The notes: a model not told the origin generated them from the letters alone. Positions 44,764 through 53,640 are shown, counted from the first letter of the stretch. The stretch: 64,000 nucleotides of DNA from Oceanospirillales bacterium (GCA_018223185.1 JAAEYW010000015.1:29119-93118); one strand, 5' to 3'. Made by a program: numbers and translations.

Positions 44764-45078
44764 ATGTATCGCAGAAGCCGTAAGTATCAGGAATATGTGA
44801 CTAAATATGCAAAGGCAAGGGCTGCCAGAGAGGAAAAAAGGATCAAAGGTATTCATCCTGAATATCCGTCTGAGTTACCAGCGCTGCGCAGGTTAATCAA
44901 AATTACAGACTACGATACGGGTACTCCAGTTACCCATTGAATTGAACTATATCGCAGTAAGCGTGTTGATTGCTACAACGTTTGGGTAAACGGCAAACTT
45001 TGGAAAAAACGAATTGGTTGGAGCAAAGTTCTTGAAGGATTAAGAAAAGCTTTACCACGTTGTATCAATCACTGGTGA
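44764..45078 (+). pseudogene. Small conserved protein gene interrupted by an in-frame TGA
   Basis: A good ribosome binding site (GGACGGG) precedes an ATG that opens a 58-codon frame ending in TGA at 44938-44940. The same frame then continues for 45 more codons (IELYRSKRVDCYNVWVNGKL...) to a TGA at 45076. The two parts read as one basic protein of about 104 residues. I believe similar small proteins occur in mobile regions, so a single nonsense change, or a sequencing error, is the simplest explanation. Confidence 0.65.
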
Positions 45079-45110
45079 GCATGTCCGTTATTGGCACGGA
45101 ACAGCCCCCA
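45079..45110 (+). repeat. ATGTCCG..TTGGC short repeat, copy near the pseudogene
   Basis: GCATGTCCGTTATTGGCAC followed by GGAACAGCC lies directly after the pseudogene stop codon. Related copies are at 45539-45570 (ATGTCCGCATTTGGCACC then AAGCAGACC) and, on the minus strand, at 44230-44203 (ATGTCCGCTTTGGCTCG then AGAGCAGAC). Confidence 0.55.
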
Positions 45111-45228
45111 GAAAGCCCCGAGAGCTGTTTCAGGTCATCGTCCGACCGTAAAAACTAATGTACTATAGCCATTTTGTGGGTATTTCAATCTCGTAAAATC
45201 AGAAGATTCAATAGAACAGGGTTGTTCA

Positions 45229-45522
45229 ATGTTTGTCACTAAAGTATCAAAAGTGGAAATGACTCTCTGGATTTCGGGACTTTCAGTTTTCATTATATCC
45301 AGGCTCTTTAAGCAAGAGTTCTTAGGAGAAGGCTTCCTCTTCGGTTTGATTTTCCTTGTTCTCGGTTTTTGGTGGTTTGTCGTGCCCTTTGCGACAGGTA
45401 AAGAGATTTCGTTACCAAGCTATGCAGATACTGACTTCATCAAAGGGAAAGATGATCTGATGAGGTGGGCCTTTTTACTGCTAGGTATTTTTATGTTCGT
45501 GGTAAGTCTGTCTGTACAGTAA
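45229..45522 (+). CDS. Hypothetical small membrane protein
   Basis: The 97-residue protein has membrane helices at about 12-27, 36-54 and 79-96, with a short loop between. No family recognised. It lies between the interrupted small gene and the hairpin repeats after bhcR, flanked by two ATGTCCG-type repeats, so it is probably accessory DNA. No attC was found around it. Confidence 0.5.
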   Translation: MFVTKVSKVEMTLWISGLSVFIISRLFKQEFLGEGFLFGLIFLVLGFWWFVVPFATGKEISLPSYADTDFIKGKDDLMRWAFLLLGIFMFVVSLSVQ

Positions 45523-45538
45523 GAATGTAACTAGGGTG

Positions 45539-45570
45539 GCAATGTCCGCATTTGGCACCAAGCAGACCCT
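45539..45570 (+). repeat. ATGTCCG..TTGGC short repeat, second copy
   Basis: GCAATGTCCGCATTTGGCAC followed by CAAGCAGACC; 460 bp from the first copy and in the same orientation, enclosing the 97-residue membrane protein gene. Confidence 0.55.
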
Positions 45571-45639
45571 CTCTCCTCCTGATTTTCGCTGCAAAAAAAC
45601 CACTCCTAAATCGTCGCCGTGCAGATCGCTCTCTTCGCT

Positions 45640-45695
45640 TTTTCTAGCGAGTCGCGAAGCGACGTTCTAACAACTAGCAGCCGCGAAGCGGCGAT
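45640..45695 (-). repeat. Hairpin repeats at the 3' end of bhcR
   Basis: On the minus strand, from the stop codon: GCTAGATC, GCCGCTTCGCGGC (45692-45680), GTTAGAAC, GTCGCTTCGCGAC (45663-45651), CGCTAGAAAAAGCG. Confidence 0.85.
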
Positions 45696-46466
45696 CTAGC
45701 CACTGCTTTTCACATACCCCAGTTGCTCTGATATCGCTTTTCCGGCCTGAATCAGTTCATCAACCCATTCATCCCGGCGCCGGTCAATGGGTGCGGAGAG
45801 CGACAGCCCTGCGATGGGCTGGTTGCTCTGATCGTAGATCAGTACCCCGATGCAGCCTACACCGATCTCTGCCTCTTCGTTATCCAGTGCATACCCCCGG
45901 GCTGCCGAGGTCAGGCACTCTTCGGTCAGAGTTTCCAGAGAGTTGAAGGTATTACGGGTGTAAGCGGGCAGATTGGTGCGCTGTGCATAGCCGGCAATCT
46001 CCTGTTCGCCACTCATCCCCAGCATCAGTTTGCCAACACCGGTAACATGCAATGGCGCCCGGCTGCCGACGATCTGCTGCACATGCATCATGCGGTTAGG
46101 CGTGACTTTTTCAAAATAGATCACCACATCGCCTTCGCGGATGGTCAGGTTGATTGTCTCCCCCAGCTTATCCCGCAGTTTTTCCATATAGGGCATCGCC
46201 ACAGCCCGAAGGTCTATATCAGTATGCAGACGATTACTCAGTTGCAGTAATCGCTGCCCCAGCCGGTATTCGCCGGCACTGCTGCGCTCAACGAAGCGGT
46301 TATCGATCAGTGAGTGCAGAATACGGTGGGCAGTAGAGGGATGCAGGCCGGCATCCGCACTCAGCACTTTCAGTTTTACCGGTTTTGAATAACGGGAGAT
46401 AACGTCCAGCAGCAGGGTCGCGCGGTCGATAACCTGAATCCGGGATTCCGGTTTTGATTCTGACAT
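45696..46466 (-). CDS. bhcR: IclR-family regulator of the beta-hydroxyaspartate cycle
   Basis: The 256-residue protein has an IclR winged helix (LKVLSADAGLHPSTAHRILHSLIDNRFV, about 32-59) and an effector-binding domain of the family (YALDNEEAEIGVGCIGVLIYD). It is divergent from bhcABCD. In Paracoccus the IclR-type BhcR controls the same cluster and responds to glyoxylate, so the assignment rests on family and position. The start follows AGGAGATCTCT. Palindromic sites lie in the 324 bp divergent promoter. Confidence 0.85.
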   Translation of the reverse strand: MSESKPESRIQVIDRATLLLDVISRYSKPVKLKVLSADAGLHPSTAHRILHSLIDNRFVERSSAGEYRLGQRLLQLSNRLHTDIDLRAVAMPYMEKLRDKLGETINLTIREGDVVIYFEKVTPNRMMHVQQIVGSRAPLHVTGVGKLMLGMSGEQEIAGYAQRTNLPAYTRNTFNSLETLTEECLTSAARGYALDNEEAEIGVGCIGVLIYDQSNQPIAGLSLSAPIDRRRDEWVDELIQAGKAISEQLGYVKSSG

Positions 46467-46561
46467 AGAGATCTCCTGTTAACGACTGATGCTAATAGAT
46501 TGATGTTTTTTATAGTGTGCAATTTTTAATGAAATTACCACATCGCAATAGTAAAAAACAT

Positions 46562-46673
46562 AATTTCATAATATGGAATTTTATATTTTTAACTTTATTG
46601 GTTTTTTATCCCTTTAATTTCAATTATTTAATCTAAAAATAACCGACAAATACTATATTTTCATAATGTGAAA
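46562..46673. promoter_or_regulatory. Predicted BhcR operators in the bhcR/bhcA promoter
   Basis: TTTCATAATGTGAAA (46659-46673) is a 5-bp-arm palindrome with a five-base spacer. AATTTCATAATATGGAATT (46562-46580) has the same arms with one mismatch. A weaker AATTTTTAATGAAATT lies near 46521. IclR-family proteins usually bind such paired palindromes. The rest of 46467-46790 is AT-rich, with no ORF. Confidence 0.6.
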
Positions 46674-46790
46674 TATTTGCATATTGCGGAAGTTGTCTGT
46701 TCTTCTTATGGTTGATAACACTTAAGTATTACTGCTTCAGATGATCCGGAAGTAATACGCCTTTTCTCAATAATTAAAAGAGTAATCACC

Positions 46791-47972
46791 ATGACAGATC
46801 AGAATCCTGTTTTCATACCCGGCCCGACCAATATTCCTGATCGGTTACGTAATGCCATGCATCTCCAGACCCGCGATCACCGGGCGCCGGACTTTGTAGA
46901 AACATTCGCCCCGGTACTGAATGACTGCAAACGTGTTTTTGGTACTGAGTCGGGTCAGGTGATTACATTCCCTTCCAGCGGTACCGGTGGCTGGGAAGCA
47001 TCGATCTGCAACACGCTGTCGCCAGGCGATAAAGTTCTGATCGCCCGTTACGGGATGTTTTCTCATCGCTGGATCGATCTGTGTCAGCGTCACAATCTTG
47101 ATGTTGAGGTTATCGAATGCCCCTGGGGCAGTGGTGCACCGGCTGACAAGTTTGCCGAGGTGCTGAGTGCCGACAAGGGTCATGAGATCAAAGCAGTACT
47201 GGTGACTCACAACGAAACCGCAACCGGGGTTAAGAGTGATATAGCAGCGGTTCGCAACGCAATGGACTCAGCAAATCATCCGGCCATGCTGTTTGTTGAC
47301 TGCGTAAGTTCACTGGCGTCTATGCCGTTTGAGATGGATGCCTGGGGCGTCGATATCGCGGTATCCGGTTCTCAGAAAGGTTTTATGCTGAATACCGGCA
47401 TGGCGATTCTGGGGGTTAGTCAGAAAGCCCTGGCGGCAATGGAGAGCGCCACGCTGACACGCACGTTCTTTGATTTTCGCGACATGATGGCCGCGAACGC
47501 CAACGGCGGGTTTCCCTATACGCCGCCGCTGCAGCTGATCTATGGCATGAAAGAGAGTCTGGCGATGCTGTTTGAAGAGGGACTGGAAAATGTTTATGCC
47601 CGCCATCACCGGCTGGCCGAAGGGGTTCGTAAAGCGGTTGCTGCCTGGGGGCTGGAACTCTGTGCTCAGTCGCCGGAACTGTATTCCGACACCGTGAGTG
47701 CGATCTATGTACCGGAAGGTTTTGACAGCAACCAGCTGACCGAACATGCCTTCAATGCCTATGGCGTATCGTTTGGCATCGGTCTGGGCGAGATGAATGG
47801 TAAAGCGTTCCGCATCGGCCATCTGGGATCGCTGACTGACGTTATGGTGCTGTCGGGACTGGCAACCATTGAGATGGCAATGGCCGATCTGAACTACCCG
47901 ATTCAGCTGGGCTCCGGCGTTGCCGCAGCACAGGAATATTTCCGTAAGACGGCTAACCGGAACAAGTGTTAA
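46791..47972 (+). CDS. bhcA: Aspartate:glyoxylate aminotransferase (beta-hydroxyaspartate cycle)
   Basis: The 393-residue PLP-dependent class V aminotransferase converts glyoxylate and aspartate to glycine and oxaloacetate. FIPGPTNIPD at the start, FPSSGTGGWEA (61-71), NETATGVKSD (141-150) and the PLP lysine Lys196 in SGSQKGFML match my recollection of the Paracoccus BhcA sequence throughout, including the C-terminal IGHLGSLTDVM and LPIQLGSGVAAAQE-like segments (NYPIQLGSGVAAAQE here). It is the first gene of bhcABCD, divergent from bhcR. Confidence 0.93.
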   Translation: MTDQNPVFIPGPTNIPDRLRNAMHLQTRDHRAPDFVETFAPVLNDCKRVFGTESGQVITFPSSGTGGWEASICNTLSPGDKVLIARYGMFSHRWIDLCQRHNLDVEVIECPWGSGAPADKFAEVLSADKGHEIKAVLVTHNETATGVKSDIAAVRNAMDSANHPAMLFVDCVSSLASMPFEMDAWGVDIAVSGSQKGFMLNTGMAILGVSQKALAAMESATLTRTFFDFRDMMAANANGGFPYTPPLQLIYGMKESLAMLFEEGLENVYARHHRLAEGVRKAVAAWGLELCAQSPELYSDTVSAIYVPEGFDSNQLTEHAFNAYGVSFGIGLGEMNGKAFRIGHLGSLTDVMVLSGLATIEMAMADLNYPIQLGSGVAAAQEYFRKTANRNKC

Positions 47973-48030
47973 TAAAGGCGCGTGCAGTAAGCAGAGCAAG
48001 ACAGCAGTAATCAATTTTTTGAGGTATCTC

Positions 48031-49008
48031 ATGACCGATACAAATGAACAGACGATGACGATTCCGACCTATGACGATGTCCTGATCGCCCATGAGCGGA
48101 TTAAACCCTATATCCATGAAACGCCGGTGCTGACCTCCCGTTTTCTTAATGAGCTGACCGGTGCTGAACTGTTTTTCAAGTGTGAAAACCTGCAGAAAGC
48201 CGGAGCCTTTAAAGTGCGGGGTGCATCCAATGCGGTGTTTGGCCTGACTGAAGCTCAGGCAGCGGTGGGGGTGGCAACACACTCATCCGGCAACCATGCG
48301 CTGTCGCTTTCCTATGCGGCGGGTCAGCGGGGGATTCCGGTAACCGTGGTCATGCCACGCACCGCTCCCCAGGCGAAGAAAGATGCAGTACGGGGTTATG
48401 GCGGCACCATCGTTGAATGCGAACCTTCAACCAGTTCCCGTGAAGCGGTATTTGCCGACGTCGTGGCCGAATCCGGGGCCGATTTTGTCCACCCCTATAA
48501 CGACCCCCGGGTTATTGCCGGACAGGCAACCTGCGCTAAAGAACTGCTGAGCCAGGTAGACAATCTGGATGCGGTGATCGCGCCCATTGGTGGCGGCGGG
48601 ATGATCTCAGGCACCTGTCTGACACTCTCGACTCTCGCTCCACAGGTGAAAATCTATGCGGCGGAACCGCTGAATGCCGATGATGCTGCCCGCTCTTTCA
48701 AAGCCGGTTACATCATTGCCGATGATGCCCCCGAAACGGTGGCCGATGGTCTGAAAGTGCCGTTGAAAGATCTCACCTGGCACTTTGTCAGCAACCATGT
48801 CACCGACATTCTTACCGCGACAGAGGAAGAGATTGTCGACGCGATGAAGCTGATCTGGAAGCGCATGAAGATCGTGGTTGAACCGAGCAGTGCCGTGCCG
48901 CTGGCTACGATTCTTAAGAATCCGGAACTTTTCAGAGGTAAGCGGGTGGGCGTGATTATAACCGGCGGTAATGTTGATCTCGACAAATTGCCATGGCTGA
49001 ACGACTAA
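48031..49008 (+). CDS. bhcB: Beta-hydroxyaspartate dehydratase
   Basis: The ATG at 48031 follows GAGGTATCTC; an open frame from 47920 is rejected. The 325-residue, threonine-dehydratase-like fold-type II PLP enzyme has the PLP lysine Lys61 in KAGAFKVRGA, SSGNHALSLSYAA and the phosphate loop GGGGMISG. It turns beta-hydroxyaspartate into iminosuccinate. Without its neighbours it could be read as a serine/threonine dehydratase; the complete cluster decides. Confidence 0.9.
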   Translation: MTDTNEQTMTIPTYDDVLIAHERIKPYIHETPVLTSRFLNELTGAELFFKCENLQKAGAFKVRGASNAVFGLTEAQAAVGVATHSSGNHALSLSYAAGQRGIPVTVVMPRTAPQAKKDAVRGYGGTIVECEPSTSSREAVFADVVAESGADFVHPYNDPRVIAGQATCAKELLSQVDNLDAVIAPIGGGGMISGTCLTLSTLAPQVKIYAAEPLNADDAARSFKAGYIIADDAPETVADGLKVPLKDLTWHFVSNHVTDILTATEEEIVDAMKLIWKRMKIVVEPSSAVPLATILKNPELFRGKRVGVIITGGNVDLDKLPWLND

Positions 49009-49030
49009 TAATTTTGACAGGAGAATAATA

Positions 49031-50188
49031 ATGAATGCACAGAATGAGCTGCACAATCTTGAAGTAGGTTACGACGTTCCGGCCATCCCGGGAATGGATG
49101 AAGCGGATATTCAGACACCCTGTCTGATTGTTGACCTCGATGCGCTGGAAAAAAATATCCGCACCATGGGGCAGTACGCTAAACAGATGGGGGTGCGTCA
49201 CCGGGTGCACGGCAAGATGCATAAGTCGGTTGATATTGCATTATTGCAGGAAAAACTGGGTGATAGCTGCGGTGTTTGCTGCCAGAAGGTTTCTGAGGCT
49301 GAGGTGTTTGCCCGCGGCGGAATTAAAGATGTACTGGTATCGAACCAGGTGCGTGATCCGGCCAAGATCGACCGTATGGCACGGTTGCCAAAACTGGGTG
49401 CCCGGACGATCTGCTGTGTTGATGATATTGAAAACGTAGCGGAACTATCTGCCGCAGCGCAGAAGCATGGCACGCAGATCGAGTGTCTGGTTGAGATCGA
49501 TTGTGGTGCCGGACGTTGCGGTGTTGCCGCAGGGCAGCCGGTTGTGGATATCGCTCTGGCGATTGATGCGGCTCCCGGTCTGAAGTTCGCCGGTATTCAG
49601 GCGTATCAGGGGGCGATGCAGCATCTGCAGAACTATAACGAGCGCAAAGAGAAAGTCGACATTGCCATTGAGATGGTGGCCCGTTCGGTTGAGATGCTTA
49701 AAGCCGCAGGGCTTGAGTGCGACATCGTCGGTGGCGGCGGTACCGGGTCCTATTATTTTGAAGGGGCTTCCGGTGTTTATAACGAGCTGCAGTGTGGTTC
49801 CTACGCCTTTATGGATGCCGATTACCAGACCATCCATGATGAAAACGGTGAGCGGATCTCCGAGTTTGAAAACTCACTGTTTATTCTCACCTCGGTCATG
49901 AGCCACGCTAAAGCCGATAAAGCGATCTGTGATGCCGGTCTGAAAGCGCAGTCTGTTGACAGTGGACTGCCCTATATTTTTGGCCGCGACGATGTGGAAT
50001 ATATCAAATGCTCTGATGAGCATGGGGTGATCTCCGATCCGAATGGCGCACTGAAGGTGAACCAGAAGATACGTCTGGTGCCGGGGCACTGTGATCCCAC
50101 CTGTAATGTTCACGATTACTATGTGGGTGTACGTAATGGCAAGGTGGAAACACTGTGGCCGGTATCGGCCCGCGGTAAGGCTTACTAA
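49031..50188 (+). CDS. bhcC: Beta-hydroxyaspartate aldolase
   Basis: The 385-residue fold-type III PLP enzyme of the D-threonine aldolase/alanine racemase N-domain family condenses glycine and glyoxylate to (2R,3S)-beta-hydroxyaspartate. The PLP lysine is in HRVHGKMHKS (likely Lys62); VEIDCGAGRCGV and DIVGGGGTGSYYFE are family motifs, and metal ligands lie in the C-terminal PGHCDPTCNVHDYY. The start follows CAGGAGAATAATA. It is the key carbon-bond-forming enzyme of the cycle. Confidence 0.92.
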   Translation: MNAQNELHNLEVGYDVPAIPGMDEADIQTPCLIVDLDALEKNIRTMGQYAKQMGVRHRVHGKMHKSVDIALLQEKLGDSCGVCCQKVSEAEVFARGGIKDVLVSNQVRDPAKIDRMARLPKLGARTICCVDDIENVAELSAAAQKHGTQIECLVEIDCGAGRCGVAAGQPVVDIALAIDAAPGLKFAGIQAYQGAMQHLQNYNERKEKVDIAIEMVARSVEMLKAAGLECDIVGGGGTGSYYFEGASGVYNELQCGSYAFMDADYQTIHDENGERISEFENSLFILTSVMSHAKADKAICDAGLKAQSVDSGLPYIFGRDDVEYIKCSDEHGVISDPNGALKVNQKIRLVPGHCDPTCNVHDYYVGVRNGKVETLWPVSARGKAY

Positions 50189-50256
50189 GGCACTTAAACC
50201 CGATGAACAGATGTCCGTCAGGGCATCTGATGAATATCTGATTAAGGAGAATATGT

Positions 50257-51270
50257 ATGGGTGCTTCTTTAGAAGAGCCGGCCACAGTCAATGCAATAGG
50301 GGGAATAAACCTTGTATCTGAAGCTGTTTGTGAGCAAGTGGTTGGCAGGCCAGAGGCCTTTACTGCCGTTGAAAACGTGTTTGCGGCAATGGCCCGTGGT
50401 GATGCGTATAACTTCCCTGTGGTTCGGGAAGCGATCGGTCATGCCGATGCCCTCTATGGTTTCAAGTCCGGCTTCGATCGTGCCGGGATGGTACTGGGGG
50501 TCAAATCCGGTGGTTACTGGCCGGGTAACGTCGATAAAAACCTGACCAATCATCAGTCCACCGTGATTCTGTTTGATCCGGATACCGGTCAGCTGAAGTC
50601 GCTGGTGGGCGGCAATTATCTGACCGCCGTGCGCACGGCAGCGGCTTCGGCAGTGTCGATTGCGCATCTGGCGCGCCAGGATGCCCGGGTGCTGGGGATG
50701 GTCGGTGCCGGACATCAGTCAACCTTCCAGTTGCGGGCCGCGGTTGAGCAACGCAACTTTGAAAAAGTGGTGGCCTGGAATCCTCATCCGGAATATCTGT
50801 CGCGGCTGGCGGCGGTGTGTGATGAGCTGGGGCTGCCGTTTGAAGCGGTTGAGCGGGAGCAACTGGGAGCCGAGGCGGATGTCATTATCACCATCACCTC
50901 TGCTTTTGAACCGCTGCTGATGAAACAGTGGATTAAACCGGGCACCCATATCGCCTGTATGGGCACCGATACCCGGGGCAAGCAGGAAGTTGATCCTGAA
51001 CTGCTGGCGAGCGCTTCGGTATTTACCGATGAGGTGGCACAGTCGATCTCTATCGGTGAAGCCCAGCACGCAGTCGCCTCGGGTCTGCTGAGTGAAACCG
51101 CTATCACGCCTGTCGGTGAGGTGATCAATGGCACCCATCCGGGCCGTCGTGATGACCAGGAGATCACCCTGTTTGATGGCACGGGTGTCGGCCTTCAGGA
51201 TCTGGCGGTTGCCTCCGCTGCGGTCGAACTGGCGCAGAAACAGGGGCTGGCTCAGACAGTCGTGCTGTAA
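50257..51270 (+). CDS. bhcD: Iminosuccinate reductase
   Basis: The 337-residue member of the ornithine cyclodeaminase/mu-crystallin family reduces iminosuccinate to aspartate with NAD(P)H, which closes the cycle. TAVRTAAASAVSIAHLAR is followed by the Rossmann loop GMVGAGHQSTFQL (about 148-160) and GTDTRGKQEVDPELL. The ATG at 50257 follows AAGGAGA. The last gene of bhcABCD, followed by a terminator. Confidence 0.92.
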   Translation: MGASLEEPATVNAIGGINLVSEAVCEQVVGRPEAFTAVENVFAAMARGDAYNFPVVREAIGHADALYGFKSGFDRAGMVLGVKSGGYWPGNVDKNLTNHQSTVILFDPDTGQLKSLVGGNYLTAVRTAAASAVSIAHLARQDARVLGMVGAGHQSTFQLRAAVEQRNFEKVVAWNPHPEYLSRLAAVCDELGLPFEAVEREQLGAEADVIITITSAFEPLLMKQWIKPGTHIACMGTDTRGKQEVDPELLASASVFTDEVAQSISIGEAQHAVASGLLSETAITPVGEVINGTHPGRRDDQEITLFDGTGVGLQDLAVASAAVELAQKQGLAQTVVL

Positions 51271-51296
51271 CTCAGCCCGTTTTTATCGCCAGACTT

Positions 51297-51329
51297 AAGC
51301 ACCCCTGACGTTCAGGACGGGGTGTTTCT
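51297..51329 (+). terminator. Terminator after bhcD
   Basis: Arms CACCCC / GGGGTG around a TGACGTTCAGGAC centre, followed by TTTCTTCTCTT. Read-through into the next gene, 30 bp on, remains possible. Confidence 0.7.
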
Positions 51330-51361
51330 TCTCTTAATTTTTTATCGTACAGGTGCTGATC

Positions 51362-52246
51362 ATGAGTTCTGCTGCACGATTACGACTGCGTGAGCTGCTG
51401 GATAGTCAGCAATGTGTTACCTGCGCGTCGGTATTTGACCCTCTGTCCTCACGGATGGCGGATGAGATAGGTTTTCAGGTCGGCATTCTGGGTGGCTCTG
51501 TGGCATCGCTGATGTCGCTCGGGGTGCCGGATATCTATCTGCTGACCCTGAGCGAACTGGCGGAACAGGCGCGCAGGGTGTGTCAGGCGTCCGATCTGCC
51601 GGTGATTGTTGATGGTGATAACGGTTATGGTAATGCCCTCAATGTGATGCGCACGGTGGCTGAGCTTGAACATGCCGGTGCAGCGGTGATCACCATCGAA
51701 GATACGGTTATTCCCAGACCCTATAAACAGCCGGAGCTGAACCTCAGCAGTATTGAAGAGGGCTGCAGTAAACTACAGGCGGCACTGAACGCCCGTAAAG
51801 ATGCAAACCTGGCGATCTTTGCCCGTACTCATGCACATCAGCCTCATCGGAATCTGCTCGAACGGATGGACGCTTACAGTCGCAGCGGAGTGGATGGCAT
51901 CTGTATTTTTGGCCAGATATCCAGAGCGTTGCTGGTGCAGCTTAACCGGGTTACCGATCTGCCGCTGATGCTGATCGATTATGAAGCGTCTGGGCTATCT
52001 TCAGGCTCAGGGCTGTCTTCAGAAGAGTTGATGCAACTGGGGGTGCGGATTCATTTCAATGGTCATCGTGCGTATGAAGACTCGGTTAAGGCGACCTATC
52101 AGTCGCTGCTGCAACTGCATAACGGCCGTGAATCCCGCGGCAGGACCGATAACGATCAGAATGCGAAGCAGCTGATCGGACGCTTTGCCCGACAGCAGAG
52201 CTTTACGGCTATGAGCAACGATTATCTTGATCCCGTTGCCCGTTAA
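51362..52246 (+). CDS. Oxaloacetate decarboxylase-like (PEP mutase/isocitrate lyase superfamily)
   Basis: The ATG at 51362 follows AGGTG and gives 294 residues. CASVFDPLSSRMADEIGFQVGILGGSVASL, the metal-binding DGDNGYGNALNVMRTV and VITIEDTVIP match, with high apparent similarity, Pseudomonas PA4872, characterised as an oxaloacetate decarboxylase. Next to bhcABCD this makes sense: the cycle delivers oxaloacetate and this enzyme yields pyruvate. Other superfamily members are lyases on methylisocitrate or dimethylmalate, so the activity is inferred from family and context. Confidence 0.85.
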   Translation: MSSAARLRLRELLDSQQCVTCASVFDPLSSRMADEIGFQVGILGGSVASLMSLGVPDIYLLTLSELAEQARRVCQASDLPVIVDGDNGYGNALNVMRTVAELEHAGAAVITIEDTVIPRPYKQPELNLSSIEEGCSKLQAALNARKDANLAIFARTHAHQPHRNLLERMDAYSRSGVDGICIFGQISRALLVQLNRVTDLPLMLIDYEASGLSSGSGLSSEELMQLGVRIHFNGHRAYEDSVKATYQSLLQLHNGRESRGRTDNDQNAKQLIGRFARQQSFTAMSNDYLDPVAR

Positions 52247-52254
52247 GCGGGTAA

Positions 52255-52899
52255 TTACTTAATCAGAAGATCAATCAGTACCCCAGGTTCGTTAATCAGA
52301 TAATCACTGTTGGCGCTGTTCAGTTCGTCAGTTTCGCCATAACCCCAGCTGACGGCCACTGAGTTCAGCCCGTGTGCCCTGGCGGCCTGAATATCGCTGG
52401 CTCTGTCGCCGACCATCCAGTGGATGCTGTGAGGGCGGGGGTGATGTCTGATTAACTCCCCCAGATGCTCGGTTTTATCGCTTTTACCTCCGCTGAGTTC
52501 ACTCCCGTGGATGCCATCAAACAGGTTAGCCAGCCGTGCATCCTGTAGCAGCCACTCAGCCTGAGGCTGGGGTTTAACCGTCAGGACCCGCAACCGTAAC
52601 CCGGCATTTGCAAGCTGTTCTAACACCTCCCGGACACCGGGATAAACGACGTAGTTTCTGATCCCCTGCTGCAGGTAATGCTGCCGGAAGCGGGTGACCG
52701 CATCCTCAATCAGAGGCACCTCTTTACTGCCCATCAGCCGGGCAAAGCTATCGCGAATAGGCGGCCCAAAGCAGCTCTGTAACTGCTCTGCTGTGGCCTG
52801 TGGATAACCGAGCCCGGCGAGCGCACTCTGAATTGATTCGGCAATGCCGTTTTGAGAGTCGAGCAGGGTGCCATCGAGATCAAAAAATACAGTGTTCAT
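52255..52899 (-). CDS. HAD-family phosphatase (phosphoglycolate phosphatase-like)
   Basis: I take ATG 52899 as start (214 residues), because MNTVFFDLDGTLLDS is the family N-terminus; the longer frame to 53130 runs into repeats. DLDGTLLDS carries the nucleophile Asp, and MVGDRASDIQAARAHGLNSVAVSWGYG is the C-terminal motif. It is closest in style to Gph-type HAD-IA enzymes. If it acts on phosphoglycolate it would feed glycolate/glyoxylate into the neighbouring pathway, but the substrate is not proven. A TTGTACACAA site lies 49 bp upstream. Confidence 0.85.
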   Translation of the reverse strand: MNTVFFDLDGTLLDSQNGIAESIQSALAGLGYPQATAEQLQSCFGPPIRDSFARLMGSKEVPLIEDAVTRFRQHYLQQGIRNYVVYPGVREVLEQLANAGLRLRVLTVKPQPQAEWLLQDARLANLFDGIHGSELSGGKSDKTEHLGELIRHHPRPHSIHWMVGDRASDIQAARAHGLNSVAVSWGYGETDELNSANSDYLINEPGVLIDLLIK

Positions 52900-52947
52900 A
52901 GTGAGGCTTATCTTCGTGGATATCTGGTTACCGGTGCAGAGTGTTTT

Positions 52948-52959
52948 ATTGTACACAAT
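52948..52959. promoter_or_regulatory. Candidate operator ATTGTACACAAT (HAD phosphatase)
   Basis: A 12 bp palindrome with the same outer bases as the ATTGTATACAAT sites at 53891, 59682 and 59831. FadR/VanR-type GntR regulators are known to bind operators of this form. Confidence 0.55.
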
Positions 52960-53019
52960 TTTAAACAGGGTGGTTTGATCTGAGAACGCTGCGCGTGTCT
53001 GAGGCTCGAAAGAACATCG

Positions 53020-53640
53020 GGCGGTGGCCGCTTCTGTAGGAGCCGCTTCCAGCGGCGATTGAAACGCTCGCGTAGGAACGCCTTTAGCATGCCCTCTGGG
53101 TACCCGGTGCGATGGTTTGTGCAGGTGCAAGGTCTTATCGCTGCAAGATGCAGCTCCTACGATTAAACCTACAATTCAACCCCGCAATGAAACTGATGAT
53201 CTGACCACTTTTGTGGGAGCCGCTTCCAGCGGCGATAAAACCGCTCGCGTAGGAGCGCCTTTAGCATGCCTTCTGGGTATCAGGCGCGATAGTCTGTGCC
53301 GCGTGAGATAAATCGCTGCAGGATGCAGCTCCTACGATTAAACCTACAATTCAACCCCGCAATGAAACTGATGATCTGACCACTTTTGTGGGAGCCGCTT
53401 CCAGCGGCGATAAAACCGCTCGCGTAGGAGCGCCTTTAGCATGCCCTCTGGGTATCAGGCGCGATGAATCTATTCGTGGTTCGATGTCCGAACGCTACGC
53501 TTGTCCGGGGTCTGGAAAAACATCGGGTGGTCGCATTTTTCGTAGGAGCGCCTTTAGCATGCCCTCTGGGTACCAGGCGCGAAGGTCTGTGCCGGTGCAA
53601 AGCCTTATCGCTGCAGGATGCAGCTCCTACAGATTAGCAC
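53020..53640. repeat. Tandem GTAGGAGC/TAGCATGCCCTCTGGGTA repeat block
   Basis: Several hairpin units (GGAGCCGCTTCCAGCGGCG and AGGAGCGCCTTTAGCATGCC...CAGGCGCGA) follow one another. A direct repeat of period 175 bp is nearly exact between about 53138-53295 and 53313-53470: GATTAAACCTACAATTCAAC begins at 53161 and again at 53336. Open frames in it are by-products of the repeats. Confidence 0.9.

Noticed and set aside
53020-53640. CRISPR-like appearance and small frames in the repeat block
   Set aside because: Repeats are hairpin units of differing length in a 175 bp period, without short constant repeats and unique spacers; no cas genes are nearby and the frames arise from the repeats.
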